Source of the DNA: an uncultured Bacteroidota bacterium
GTDB taxonomy: Bacteria > Bacteroidota > Bacteroidia > Bacteroidales > F082
DNA: 64,000 nt
NCBI GenBank assembly: GCA_903891085.1
Contig: CAITDJ010000035.1
Span: 1 to 64,000 of the forward strand
Direction: 5' to 3'
Shown here piece by piece: positions 29,566-38,687 of the stretch (the first letter of the stretch is position 1; each line of letters opens with the position of its first letter). Both the position numbers and the translations under genes were made by a program. Under the pieces are notes generated by a model. That model saw only the letters and a list, made by a program, of their open reading frames with translations. It was not told where the DNA came from and ran no database searches.

Positions 29566-29895
29566 CTATTTTACTTTCAATAACTCATCCAATCCTGCGA
29601 TGATAAAGGTTTTTTTGATAAATGGATCGCAGTTTATCATCGAGAAATTTCCTTTGGGAACCTGTCGTGCCATATTCACACAAATGCGGATGAATGAGGA
29701 TGCGATATAACTGACACCCGATACATCGAAAATGATGGTGGTGTCAGTCAAAGTTGCTGTATTGTCAGCACTTTTTATAATATCAATGGCAGCATTCACC
29801 TCATTATTCAGGATGATGCAGCTGTTTGTATCGAGATGTCCGGTGAAGGCACATGTCAATACTTTTTCTGATTTATTGTAATCTGATTTTAACAT
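29566..29895 (-). CDS. STAS-domain protein (anti-sigma factor antagonist-like)
   Basis: A 109-residue single STAS domain, the size of SpoIIAA/RsbV. The beta-strand core TTIIFDVSGVSYIASSFIRI includes the Ser at the helix start that is phosphorylated in partner-switching proteins. It would bind an RsbW-like kinase when unphosphorylated. It sits between the acylating aldehyde dehydrogenase and the small membrane protein with gaps of 11 and 6 bases. That makes it an odd regulator inside a metabolic operon; cognate ATPases are found only across the divergent gap, at 36.6-42.4 kb. Confidence 0.82.
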   Translation of the reverse strand: MLKSDYNKSEKVLTCAFTGHLDTNSCIILNNEVNAAIDIIKSADNTATLTDTTIIFDVSGVSYIASSFIRICVNMARQVPKGNFSMINCDPFIKKTFIIAGLDELLKVK

Positions 29896-29906
29896 GTTTC
29901 GGGTTA

Positions 29907-31340
29907 TTAATGGTTTTTATGATATTCCAGTTTCAAAACCGCTTCGGTGCAGTTTTCATCAAAATACATGCGCTGGTCTGCATCCATAAATTTATGGTTG
30001 ATCCTGCGCCGGCATACCCGTTGCACATTGATCAGGTGACGGGCAGTAATGTTTTCGGTTGTTATATTTTTTCCACCGGTACCGCAGCCCAATGTTAATG
30101 AGGGCACCAACAGGTTAAACGTTCCGCCAACCGCACCCTGCGAAGTGGGTGTGTTAACCACGATACGTCCGGCATTGATCAGCTGCGAAAATTCCATGAT
30201 TACGCGTTCGTCATTGGCATAAATACCGGCACTGTGGCCAATGCCACCCAGATAATTGAGATCGAGACAAATATTGATGGCTGCATTATAATCCTTGCAG
30301 GAATAGAATGCCAAAATCGGCGCGAGCACTTCATGCGACAACGGATAATCCTTGCCAACACCAGCGAGTTTGGCCAGCAATATTTTCGTCCCTTCGGGAA
30401 CTGTGATACCAGCCAACCGGGCAATGGTGTCGACTGATTGTCCTACAACCAATGGATTCATCGTCATGGCACCTTCCACCACAGCAATTTTCTCCACTTT
30501 TTTAATTTCCTCATTAGTAAGGAAATAACAATGCTGGTTTTCAAATTCCTCCTTCACTTTTTGTTCAATTTTATCCACCACAACGATCGATTGTTCGCTG
30601 GCACATATGGTTCCGTTGTCAAAAGTTTTCGATGATAAAATATTACTCACCGCAAAAGGAATATCAGCGCTTTCATCAATAAAAACAGGAACGTTTCCCG
30701 GTCCGACACCAATGGCAGGATTACCTGAGCTATAGGCGGCTTTCACCAAACCTGTGCCCCCGGTGGCAAGAATCAAAGCAATCTTCGGATGTGCCATTAC
30801 CATCTGGGTGAATTCACGCGAACCTGACGGTATCATCTGAATACAATCCTCCGGTGCACCGGCGGCCATGGCAGCCTCGTAGCAAATCCGTGCAGCTTCT
30901 GCGGTGCATTTAGCGGCTCCGCGGTGCGCGCTGATGATAATGGGGTTTCGGGTTTTCAGTGCAATCAATATCTTGTACATCGCCGTCGACGTTGGGTTTG
31001 TAACCGGCGTGACAGCAAAAACAGGACCCAAAGGTTGGGCAATTTCGGTAATGCCAGTAATAGGATCGTCAGAAATGATGCCAACAGTTTTCTCGTTTTT
31101 AATGCTTTCATACACCAGTTGTGTCCCGATCACATTTTTCCACACTTTATGCTCCCAGATACCCATCCCTGTTTCCTCAGTGGCCATTTTCGCGAGACTG
31201 ATCCTTGCGTTCAGACCTGCTTTGTAAACCGCTTCTACAACTTTATCAGTTTGTTCCTGATTGAACTGCTGAAATTCTGCTGCAGCAAAAATTGCTTTCC
31301 TGATCAGCTCATCTGCTCTTTCGACATTCGTTACTTCCAT
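29907..31340 (-). CDS. CoA-acylating aldehyde dehydrogenase (acetaldehyde dehydrogenase-like)
   Basis: A 477-residue member of the acylating aldehyde dehydrogenase family, similar to the N-terminal half of AdhE and to EutE/PduP. Key parts: the nicotinamide-binding ALILATGGTGLVKAAYSSG, GVGPGNVPVFIDESADI and the catalytic Cys in FDNGTICASEQSIVVV. It interconverts an aldehyde plus CoA and NAD+ with acyl-CoA and NADH. No alcohol dehydrogenase domain is fused, and no microcompartment shell genes or signature N-terminal targeting helix are near. The partner enzyme is therefore unknown, and butyraldehyde, propionaldehyde or succinic semialdehyde are possible substrates. First gene of the three-gene minus-strand unit, divergent from the NMT1-like lipoprotein. 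Confidence 0.88.
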   Translation of the reverse strand: MEVTNVERADELIRKAIFAAAEFQQFNQEQTDKVVEAVYKAGLNARISLAKMATEETGMGIWEHKVWKNVIGTQLVYESIKNEKTVGIISDDPITGITEIAQPLGPVFAVTPVTNPTSTAMYKILIALKTRNPIIISAHRGAAKCTAEAARICYEAAMAAGAPEDCIQMIPSGSREFTQMVMAHPKIALILATGGTGLVKAAYSSGNPAIGVGPGNVPVFIDESADIPFAVSNILSSKTFDNGTICASEQSIVVVDKIEQKVKEEFENQHCYFLTNEEIKKVEKIAVVEGAMTMNPLVVGQSVDTIARLAGITVPEGTKILLAKLAGVGKDYPLSHEVLAPILAFYSCKDYNAAINICLDLNYLGGIGHSAGIYANDERVIMEFSQLINAGRIVVNTPTSQGAVGGTFNLLVPSLTLGCGTGGKNITTENITARHLINVQRVCRRRINHKFMDADQRMYFDENCTEAVLKLEYHKNH

Positions 31341-31581
31341 TTTGTTTTTATTAAATAATTATGCATTTGGATTGATATATAAAATCAACTTCATGAAATG
31401 AAATTACATTATCATCGAATTTGATTACTATTTCCATTTTCTCTATAAAAGTAATTTAATTACTAGATGTTACATCAATCTGAAAAGGAAAATTTTGAAT
31501 TAATATTATTTTTTATAATAATGGATTTGATTTGTGTTAGAAACGTATCTTTACAGCAGTGTACAGGTTAAACTGAAATTA

Positions 31582-32646
31582 ATGAATTCAAGCGCAGCTA
31601 ATTCTTTATCAAAAATCCCACACGTAATAACTGCCTTACTCATCATCCTGGTTATTTCGATGATGGGATGCAGCGGCAAAATCAAAAACGATACCGTATC
31701 GTCACCCAAAAGTATTGTCGTCGACACTGGCAATTTCTCAACCTATCGTCAGGTAACTTTTCTTCCATATTGGGTAACCAATGCTCAGTTTGCCGGATAT
31801 TATATGGCCATTGAAAACGGCATATATCAAAAGTATGGGCTCAATGTTACCATCATTCCATATCTTCCGTTTATCAACTCAAAAGACTTGATTGATGACG
31901 GTAAGGCAGATTTCGCAACCATCTGGCTCGCCAGTGCCATCGAATTAAAAGCATCCGGAACTGATATTGTCAACATTGCCCAGCCTTCCACGCGTTCTTC
32001 GCTCATGTTTGTCGCCAAAAAGAAAAGCGGCATCAAAACCATTCAGGATTTTAACGGAAAAAAAGCGGGTATCTGGACTGGCTTTGAAATACAACCCAGG
32101 GCATTGTTTAATAAATATAGGCTCAATGTTAAGATCATCCCCATTGGAAGTACCAACAACCTGTTTCTGATGGACGGAGTCGATATTACCACCGCCAACT
32201 GGTTTGACGAATACCATTCGATCATCAATTCGGGTTTTAATCCTGATGAACTGGTTACGTTTTTCTTTGCCGATTATGGCTTGAATTTTCTGGAAGACGG
32301 CATCTATTGCTTGTCGGATAAGCTGAAAAAAGACCCCAAACTTTGTGCTGATTTTGTACTCGCAACCCTTGAAGGTTGGAAATTAGCCTTCGAAAATCCT
32401 GAATTAGCCATTGATATCGTGGTGAAATATTCAAAACAAACCAACCAACCCGTAAACCGGGCGCATCAACGATGGATGCTCGACCGCTACAAGGATTTGT
32501 ATTTTTCGAGCGCAACCAACAGTTTTAACAACAGCCTGTCCATCAGTGATTATCAATTTGTTGGTAACATATTAAAAGAGAGCGGATTGATAAAAGAGGT
32601 ACCTTCTTTTGAAAATTTCTATCAACCTGTACTCAATAATGAATGA
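31582..32646 (+). CDS. NMT1/THI5-like substrate-binding lipoprotein
   Basis: The start at ATG 31582 (MNSSAANSLSKIPHV) gives a lipoprotein signal with lipobox ISMMGC; the alternative GTG at 31534 adds 16 residues before it. The mature protein is a periplasmic binding protein of the NMT1/THI5/SsuA-like class: LPYWVTNAQFAGYYMAIENG, GKADFATIWLASAIELKA, FNGKKAGIWTGFE and DGVDITTANWFDE. Such proteins bind pyrimidine precursors of thiamine, sulfonates or related small molecules. The usual permease and ATPase genes are not adjacent; a Cache histidine kinase follows after 27 bases. A sensory rather than purely transport role is therefore plausible. The ligand is unknown. Confidence 0.82.
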   Translation: MNSSAANSLSKIPHVITALLIILVISMMGCSGKIKNDTVSSPKSIVVDTGNFSTYRQVTFLPYWVTNAQFAGYYMAIENGIYQKYGLNVTIIPYLPFINSKDLIDDGKADFATIWLASAIELKASGTDIVNIAQPSTRSSLMFVAKKKSGIKTIQDFNGKKAGIWTGFEIQPRALFNKYRLNVKIIPIGSTNNLFLMDGVDITTANWFDEYHSIINSGFNPDELVTFFFADYGLNFLEDGIYCLSDKLKKDPKLCADFVLATLEGWKLAFENPELAIDIVVKYSKQTNQPVNRAHQRWMLDRYKDLYFSSATNSFNNSLSISDYQFVGNILKESGLIKEVPSFENFYQPVLNNE

Positions 32647-32673
32647 AATACTGTATCAAGCACAAACCTGCAG

Positions 32674-35313
32674 ATGAAATACAATAAACCGGAACGAGGG
32701 TTGGCATTTAAGCTCATACTCTACATTTTTACAAGCATTTCATTGATTTTCGCTGTCATTTTTCTTTACAATTATAGCATTACGAAAAAAGAAGTTGAAA
32801 AAAACCTGAAACAAAATGCCGAGAACCTGACAATTACTGCCGTTGAAAAAGTTGACAAGGTGTTGAGTCTGGTACAAAAAATAACTGAAAATTTTTCTCA
32901 GGTCATTGATTCATCAAACTTTACCAAAGAGGAGTTGTTAATGTTCTTGCGTCAGGAGGTTGCCAATAACCCCGAAATATTTGGTGCTGCACTGGCGTTC
33001 GAACCCTATTACCTTGACCCGGCACAGAAGTATTATGCGCCCTATTTTTTCCGCGATGCTGAGAAAATTAAATACAAGTACATTGGAGATGAAAACTATG
33101 ACTATTTCACCATGGATTGGTATCAAATTCCAAAGGAATTGAACCGGTCAGTTTGGAGTGAACCTTATAATGACATTGGTGCCGGCAATGTAATCATGAC
33201 CACCTATTCTGTCCCACTTTACCGGAATACCGATGGCAGAAGAGTTTTTATCGGTATTCTGACTGCAGACATTTCACTCGATTGGTTACAAACCTATTTC
33301 AACTCAATAAAAGTAAATGAAACAGGCTATGGATTCATGATTTCATCCAACGGAACCATTGTTACCCATCCGGCTAAAGAACTCATTATGAATGAAACTA
33401 TTTTCAGTATTGCCGATGAGCAAAAATCAACGACACTGCGCGAAATAGGCCGCAATATGATACAAGGGGAAACGAGCTTTGCGGAAATCGAATACTGGAA
33501 TCTTAAGACTGGTAAACTGAGCTGGATTGCTTACGCTCCGATTCCATTAAACGGATGGTCGGTTGGAATTGTTTTTCCAGTGGATGAATTGATGGCCGAT
33601 GTTTACAGGCTTTATCTCAATATTTTCATACTTGCCTTTGTGGGATTAATGATCATTCTGATCGTTATCATTTTCATTTCACGATCAATAACCGGGTCGT
33701 TGAGAAGGCTAACACAGGCCGCAGGAAAATTTGCCCAGGGTGACTTTGCCGTTCAATTGCCAGCCATCAAATCGAAAGACGAAATCGGCCAACTGAATTC
33801 CTCCTTCATCTTTATGCAAAAGGCTCTGGCCAATACCATCAGTGACCTGAAGGATGCCTCGGAAAACCTGAAAATATCGAATGAAAAACTGGAAGAATAT
33901 AACCGCACACTTGAACAGAAAGTGGACGCCCGTACTTTCGAATTGCAGGAAAAAAACAGTGAATTGGACACAGCATTTAACAATGTGAAAACCTTGAATG
34001 AAATCGGGAAAAAGATAACATCCACGCTAAATATCGAACATATCGAAACCATTGTGTATGAAAACGTAAACACGCTACTCGATGCCAGTAGCTTCCTTAT
34101 CATGATTTATAATGAGAAGGAACGGAAACTGCAATGTCGGCTCTCCATGGAAAAAGGCGAAAAACTCCCTTCCTTCGAAATATCGATGGACGAAAAAAAT
34201 CGCTTTGCTGTGTGGTGCGTCGATCATGCAAAGCCAATCTTTATGAACGACGTTGAAAACGAATACAAGCAATATGTCCCTAACCGGGCGGTGCCAAAAG
34301 CCGGGGAAACCGTTTCTTCATTGATTTATCTGCCGATGATCATCGAAAACAGGGTGTTGGGTGTTGTTTCGGTCCAGAGCTTCAGAAAAAATGCATACAC
34401 CCAGTTTCAATTGGATATATTGAACAACTTAACCAACTATACTGCCATTGCCTACGAAAATGCCCTTGCCTATGAGCAAATTAATAAGGCAAACAATGAG
34501 CTGAAAGCGGCACAGGCACAGTTGGTGCAATCCGAAAAAATGGCTTCACTCGGGCAACTTACCGCCGGAATCGCCCACGAAATAAAGAACCCGCTGAATT
34601 TCGTGAATAATTTCGCTGAACTTACCGTTGATCTTGCCAAAGAGCTTACCGAAGAACTGGATCATCTTTCAGATAAAATTCCGGAAAAGAACAAGGAATA
34701 TTTATTGGAAATTACCAACGATATACGCTCAAACGCCATGAAAATAAATGATCATGGAAAACGGGCCGATAGCATTGTGAGGGGAATGTTGTTGCATTCG
34801 CGCGGGAAAGCCGGCGATAAACAACCCACTGATATCAACGCGGTACTTGCCGAATATGTGAACCTTGGCTATCACGGCCTGCGCGCACAGGACAATAGTT
34901 TCAACATCAAAATAGAATCAGCCTATGATCCGCAAGTTGGCATGATCAACGTGGTGCCACAGAACATCAGCCGGGTTTTTTTGAATATCATCAACAACGC
35001 CTGCTATTCGACAAATCAAAAGAAAAAAGAGTTAAAAGACGCCTATTTTCCATTGCTCGAAATACACACCAAAAACCTCAGCAACAAAGTGGAGATCCGC
35101 ATCCGCGACAACGGAAAAGGCATCCCGCAGGAGATTATCGACAAAATTTTCAATCCTTTCTTCACCACAAAACCGGCTGGTCAGGGAACGGGTCTGGGGC
35201 TCTCTTTAAGTTATGATATTGTGGTACAGGAACATCACGGAGAAATGAAAGTGGAATCGAAGGAAGGTGAATTTGCAGAGTTTCTGATCACGATTCCAAA
35301 GAACCTGACATAA
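32674..35313 (+). CDS. Membrane sensor histidine kinase with Cache, HAMP and GAF domains
   Basis: An 879-residue kinase. TM1 spans about 12-34; a double-Cache-type periplasmic domain covers about 36-305 (ANNPEIFGAALAFEPYYLDP, GAGNVIMTTYSVPLYRN, GYGFMISSNGTIVTHP); TM2 about 312-337; HAMP 338-388; coiled coil 390-450; GAF about 455-610; HisKA with His635 in LTAGIAHEIKNPLNFVNNF; HATPase with NNACYSTNQ, IRDNGKGIP and GQGTGLGLS. Cache domains bind small molecules such as amino and carboxylic acids. It lies 27 bases after the NMT1-like lipoprotein and ahead of the receiver-phosphatase, its best candidate phosphoacceptor. No receiver is fused. Confidence 0.93.
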   Translation: MKYNKPERGLAFKLILYIFTSISLIFAVIFLYNYSITKKEVEKNLKQNAENLTITAVEKVDKVLSLVQKITENFSQVIDSSNFTKEELLMFLRQEVANNPEIFGAALAFEPYYLDPAQKYYAPYFFRDAEKIKYKYIGDENYDYFTMDWYQIPKELNRSVWSEPYNDIGAGNVIMTTYSVPLYRNTDGRRVFIGILTADISLDWLQTYFNSIKVNETGYGFMISSNGTIVTHPAKELIMNETIFSIADEQKSTTLREIGRNMIQGETSFAEIEYWNLKTGKLSWIAYAPIPLNGWSVGIVFPVDELMADVYRLYLNIFILAFVGLMIILIVIIFISRSITGSLRRLTQAAGKFAQGDFAVQLPAIKSKDEIGQLNSSFIFMQKALANTISDLKDASENLKISNEKLEEYNRTLEQKVDARTFELQEKNSELDTAFNNVKTLNEIGKKITSTLNIEHIETIVYENVNTLLDASSFLIMIYNEKERKLQCRLSMEKGEKLPSFEISMDEKNRFAVWCVDHAKPIFMNDVENEYKQYVPNRAVPKAGETVSSLIYLPMIIENRVLGVVSVQSFRKNAYTQFQLDILNNLTNYTAIAYENALAYEQINKANNELKAAQAQLVQSEKMASLGQLTAGIAHEIKNPLNFVNNFAELTVDLAKELTEELDHLSDKIPEKNKEYLLEITNDIRSNAMKINDHGKRADSIVRGMLLHSRGKAGDKQPTDINAVLAEYVNLGYHGLRAQDNSFNIKIESAYDPQVGMINVVPQNISRVFLNIINNACYSTNQKKKELKDAYFPLLEIHTKNLSNKVEIRIRDNGKGIPQEIIDKIFNPFFTTKPAGQGTGLGLSLSYDIVVQEHHGEMKVESKEGEFAEFLITIPKNLT

Positions 35314-35320
35314 GTAATGG

Positions 35321-35355
35321 ACAATTGACAATTGACAATTGATAATTGACAATTG
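35321..35355. repeat. 7-bp tandem repeat ACAATTG, 5 units
   Basis: Five consecutive heptamers (ACAATTG three times, ATAATTG, ACAATTG) begin 7 bases after the histidine kinase stop. The unit contains the palindrome CAATTG. The array is in the 149-base gap before the receiver-phosphatase gene. Confidence 0.9.
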
Positions 35356-35462
35356 AAAATGGTATAAATAATTGGAATTGTGAATCATATCGAATTAAAA
35401 TATGATAATAATTACTTCTCATTGCATCGAAATAACACATAAAATAATAACGATCAAATAAT

Positions 35463-36641
35463 ATGGAGAATCAATTTAAAATCAAGATCATGGTTGTTGA
35501 CGATGAAGTTGATCTTGAACCGCTAATCAGGCAAAAGTTTCGTCGTCAGATAAGAAATGAGGAATTAGACTTTGTGTTTGCCCACAATGGTCTTGAAGCG
35601 CTGTCAAAATTGATAGAATTTCCAAATATCGGGATCATCCTTTCAGATATAAATATGCCCGAAATGGATGGGCTCACCTTACTTCTGAAGTTAAAGGAAT
35701 TAAAGAAACCTTCGCTGAAAACGGTGATTGTTTCGGCCTATGGTGATATGGAAAACATTCGCACTGCCATGAACCGCGGCGCATTCGATTTTCTCACAAA
35801 GCCCATAAATTTCGAAGACCTGGAGATCACCATCAATAAAACACTCGACGAAATTGGACTTCAGCACATGGCGATGAAGGAGCATGATCAGCTAATTTCC
35901 ATACAGCAGGATCTGAGCGTGGCCCGCGATATTCAACAAGGCATTCTGCCTAAGATATTTCCACCTTTCCCGGGGCGCAAGGATTTCGAAATCTACGCTT
36001 CGATGACAGCCGCAAAAGAAGTCGGGGGCGACTTCTACGACTTTTTTATGATAGACAACAACCGCCTGGGTTTTGTTATTGGCGATGTTTCAGGCAAAGG
36101 AATTCCTGCTGCCATTTTCATGGCAGTCAGCCGCACCCTGATCAGGGCCACTGGCCTTAACGGTACCGCCCCCGGCGAGTGTCTGCAATATGTGAATAAC
36201 CTCCTGTGCAATGAAAGTGTTTCGTGTATGTTTGTCACCGTTTTTTATGGCATTATGAATATGAAAACCGGCGAGCTGGAATTTGCCAACGCGGGTCATA
36301 ATCCGCCATATATTCTGAGAGATGGCAGCCATGTTGTGGAAGAACTGGAATCGACAGGCGATATTATCCTGGGCTGTTTTGAAGGACATGAATTCACTTC
36401 GATGAAAATACAATTAAACCCAAACGACGGGATTTTGCTTTATACCGACGGAGTTACTGAGGCTTTCAACCAAAATGATGAAATTTACACAGAAGAGCGC
36501 CTCGAAAATCTGCTCCCAACGCTTCGAAATCATAGTGCTTTCGACATAGTAAATACCATTGTTGATGATGTAAATTTATTTTCTCATGGGATAGCACAAT
36601 CCGACGATATTACCCTGCTTTCACTAAAATACTTTGGTTGA
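35463..36641 (+). CDS. Receiver-PP2C (SpoIIE/RsbU-type) serine phosphatase
   Basis: A 392-residue response regulator with enzymatic output. Residues 7-125 form a receiver (KIMVVDDEVDLEPLIRQKF, IGIILSDINMPEMDG with the acceptor Asp, VIVSAYGD, FLTKPINFEDL); a helical linker follows (QQDLSVARDIQQGILPK). Residues about 175-391 form a PP2C domain (AKEVGGDFYDFF, GFVIGDVSGKGIPAAIFMA, FANAGHNPPYIL, GILLYTDGVTEA, SDDITLLSL) with the metal-binding aspartates in place. It should dephosphorylate phospho-STAS proteins in response to a histidine kinase. The next gene, 15 bases downstream, is an RsbW-like ATPase, so this is the phosphatase arm of the partner switch. Confidence 0.93.
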   Translation: MENQFKIKIMVVDDEVDLEPLIRQKFRRQIRNEELDFVFAHNGLEALSKLIEFPNIGIILSDINMPEMDGLTLLLKLKELKKPSLKTVIVSAYGDMENIRTAMNRGAFDFLTKPINFEDLEITINKTLDEIGLQHMAMKEHDQLISIQQDLSVARDIQQGILPKIFPPFPGRKDFEIYASMTAAKEVGGDFYDFFMIDNNRLGFVIGDVSGKGIPAAIFMAVSRTLIRATGLNGTAPGECLQYVNNLLCNESVSCMFVTVFYGIMNMKTGELEFANAGHNPPYILRDGSHVVEELESTGDIILGCFEGHEFTSMKIQLNPNDGILLYTDGVTEAFNQNDEIYTEERLENLLPTLRNHSAFDIVNTIVDDVNLFSHGIAQSDDITLLSLKYFG

Positions 36642-36656
36642 AATAATATTATTTTT

Positions 36657-37082
36657 ATGATGGCTGAGAAAGAAATCACAATTAAGAATCAGCTGACTCA
36701 AATAGCAGTGATAGCTGATACCCTCGAAAGTTTATCGGATGAATGGAATGTCCCGATGAGTGTAATCCTGAGCCTGAATCTCGTGCTCGAGGAATTGGTT
36801 TCAAATATCATTTTCTATGGTTATGACGACACGAATGAACACATTATTCAAATTTACCTGTCGCTTAATCATGAAATCATTCAAATGCGCATTGAAGATG
36901 ATGGCAAGGCTTTTAATCCTTTACTATCTACTGAACCGGACATTGGTTTAGCGGTTGAAGACAGAAAAATTGGTGGTTTGGGAATCCATTTTGTCCGCAA
37001 TATCATGGATGATCTCAGCTATGAGCGATTGAATAATAAAAACATTTTAAGCATGTCGAAAAATATTCATTTAACCGAATAA
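36657..37082 (+). CDS. RsbW-like ATP-binding protein (HATPase_c_2 anti-sigma kinase family)
   Basis: A 141-residue GHKL ATPase with N box LNLVLEELVSNIIFYGYDD, G1 box IEDDGKAFNP and G2-like region DRKIGGLGIHFVRNIMD. Family members are serine kinases that phosphorylate STAS partners and sequester sigma factors. A second Met is one codon downstream (36660) and could equally be the start. It follows the receiver-phosphatase by 15 bases. A close paralog with the same layout is at 42038-42457, next to a STAS gene. Confidence 0.9.
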   Translation: MMAEKEITIKNQLTQIAVIADTLESLSDEWNVPMSVILSLNLVLEELVSNIIFYGYDDTNEHIIQIYLSLNHEIIQMRIEDDGKAFNPLLSTEPDIGLAVEDRKIGGLGIHFVRNIMDDLSYERLNNKNILSMSKNIHLTE

Positions 37083-37116
37083 TTTATTTATTCTCACTGA
37101 ATCTAAATCCTTTCTT

Positions 37117-38601
37117 ATGTTATCCAAAAAATTGCTTTCAAAAGAGTATATCGCAAAACTCAGTATATATTCCGATAAGCTTTACATCCGTTCGGCACAG
37201 GAATTTGTGTTGTTTTATGCTAAACTTTTCAAATTCACCGAATCCGATCTCACAAAACTGGAGTTGGTAACAGAAGAAGCTGTATTAAACGCCATCGAAA
37301 ACTCTTTTGAGGATGACGAGCTGGGCAGTTTGGATGTTAAGGTTGGCTACAAACCCGGTGCTTTTATCATTTCGATTGAAGACCAGGGTATTCCATCTGA
37401 TGAGGATCAATTGGACAAGAAGGAAAGTGCAGCTCTTGGCCTGTTGCTGATGCGAAACCTTGCGGATGAATTCAACATCATCAATCTTGGGCGGGGTGGT
37501 AAAAAAATGGAATTGGTCAAATACCTGCCGGAAACGAGTATTGCTGACATGCTTGCAGCGGAAGATAAAAACAGACCACAAGACGAGGAGACAACCGCCG
37601 CCACAGATGTTCCGACAATGCGTCTTATTCAGCCTGCCGATGCTTCAATGCTGTCTCGTCTGGCCTATCGTGTTTATGGTTATACCTATGCTTCAGTGTT
37701 TTATTTTCCGGAGAAAATAAGGGAATTGATTGAAAACGGATTGCTCACTTCAGTGGTCTCCATCAACAGCGACAATGAAATTGTTGGCAATCTGAGTCTG
37801 TTTTTTGAGTACAAAGGTGCGCGGGTAGCCGATTCGGGGGCCGCCATGGTTGATCCACGGTATCGGGGTCATAGTATTTTCAAGGAATCAAAAAAATTCC
37901 TGCACACCTATGCCCACAGCAACAATATGTATGGTATTTACAGCGAAGCAGTTACAATACATTCGTTTACGCAGCAGGGAAACATCAGTTTGGGAGCCAA
38001 AGAAACCGGCATCATGCTTGCCTATGCCAGTGAGAACCTGACTTTTAAAAAAATAAATAATGATAAAAAAAGTGAACAGCGCCAGGCAGTAGTGCTTTTC
38101 TATCTGAAAACAAATCAGGAACCCCACCGAAAGGTTTACCTGAACGAAAAATTTTATCCGTTGCTACAGATGATATACAAGCACGTCGGAATCGACCGTG
38201 AAGTCATCATGGTTGCTGACAATGAATCACCCGTTGTTCTGCAAGGTCTGTCTGTTATCAACACGGCTATTAAACCTGACCTGAATATCGCTGTCATCAT
38301 GATCAACCAGATGGGCATGGATGCCATTGCGTTGGTTACGCGACAACTCAGAGAACTTTGTTTGAAGAAAATAGAAACAATTTACCTTGAGATACCACTC
38401 GGATTGCCCTATGCTGCTGTGATGGCAAGAGAAATGAATAAGGTAGGTTTTATGCTCAGTGGCATCATACCGGAACTTCGGGATGGAGATATTCTGAAAA
38501 TGCAATACCTTAACAATGTGTATGTTGACCCGGCTAAAATTGTCATTGCTTCAGAAATCACCCGGGAGTTGCTGACCGTTATCATGCAGGATTATAGGTA
38601 A
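37117..38601 (+). CDS. RsbW-like ATPase fused to GNAT acetyltransferase
   Basis: A 494-residue fusion. Residues 1-140 are a GHKL ATPase (KLELVTEEAVLNAIENSF, ISIEDQGIPSDED, ALGLLLMRNLADEF). Residues about 165-310 are a GNAT domain (MRLIQPADASMLSRLAYRVY, AMVDPRYRGHSIFKESKKF with the acetyl-CoA loop). Residues 320-494 form a second region, partly GNAT-like (NIAVIMINQMGMDAIALVTR, PLGLPYAAVMAREMNKVGF). A switch kinase on the same chain as an acetyltransferase points to coupled control of protein phosphorylation and acetylation, or to a GNAT used as a sensor of acetyl-CoA. The targets are unknown. It sits 34 bases after the small RsbW-like gene. Confidence 0.85.
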   Translation: MLSKKLLSKEYIAKLSIYSDKLYIRSAQEFVLFYAKLFKFTESDLTKLELVTEEAVLNAIENSFEDDELGSLDVKVGYKPGAFIISIEDQGIPSDEDQLDKKESAALGLLLMRNLADEFNIINLGRGGKKMELVKYLPETSIADMLAAEDKNRPQDEETTAATDVPTMRLIQPADASMLSRLAYRVYGYTYASVFYFPEKIRELIENGLLTSVVSINSDNEIVGNLSLFFEYKGARVADSGAAMVDPRYRGHSIFKESKKFLHTYAHSNNMYGIYSEAVTIHSFTQQGNISLGAKETGIMLAYASENLTFKKINNDKKSEQRQAVVLFYLKTNQEPHRKVYLNEKFYPLLQMIYKHVGIDREVIMVADNESPVVLQGLSVINTAIKPDLNIAVIMINQMGMDAIALVTRQLRELCLKKIETIYLEIPLGLPYAAVMAREMNKVGFMLSGIIPELRDGDILKMQYLNNVYVDPAKIVIASEITRELLTVIMQDYR

Positions 38602-38687
38602 TTAAGACTGGAATAAGAAGTATTTCCAATAACAAGAAACCGTATAAAAAATCAATCACACCACCTCAACACATAACATTTTGCACG

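Noticed and set aside
29907-31340. Microcompartment-associated aldehyde dehydrogenase
   Set aside because: No shell protein genes or other pathway genes are nearby, and no amphipathic targeting extension is evident.
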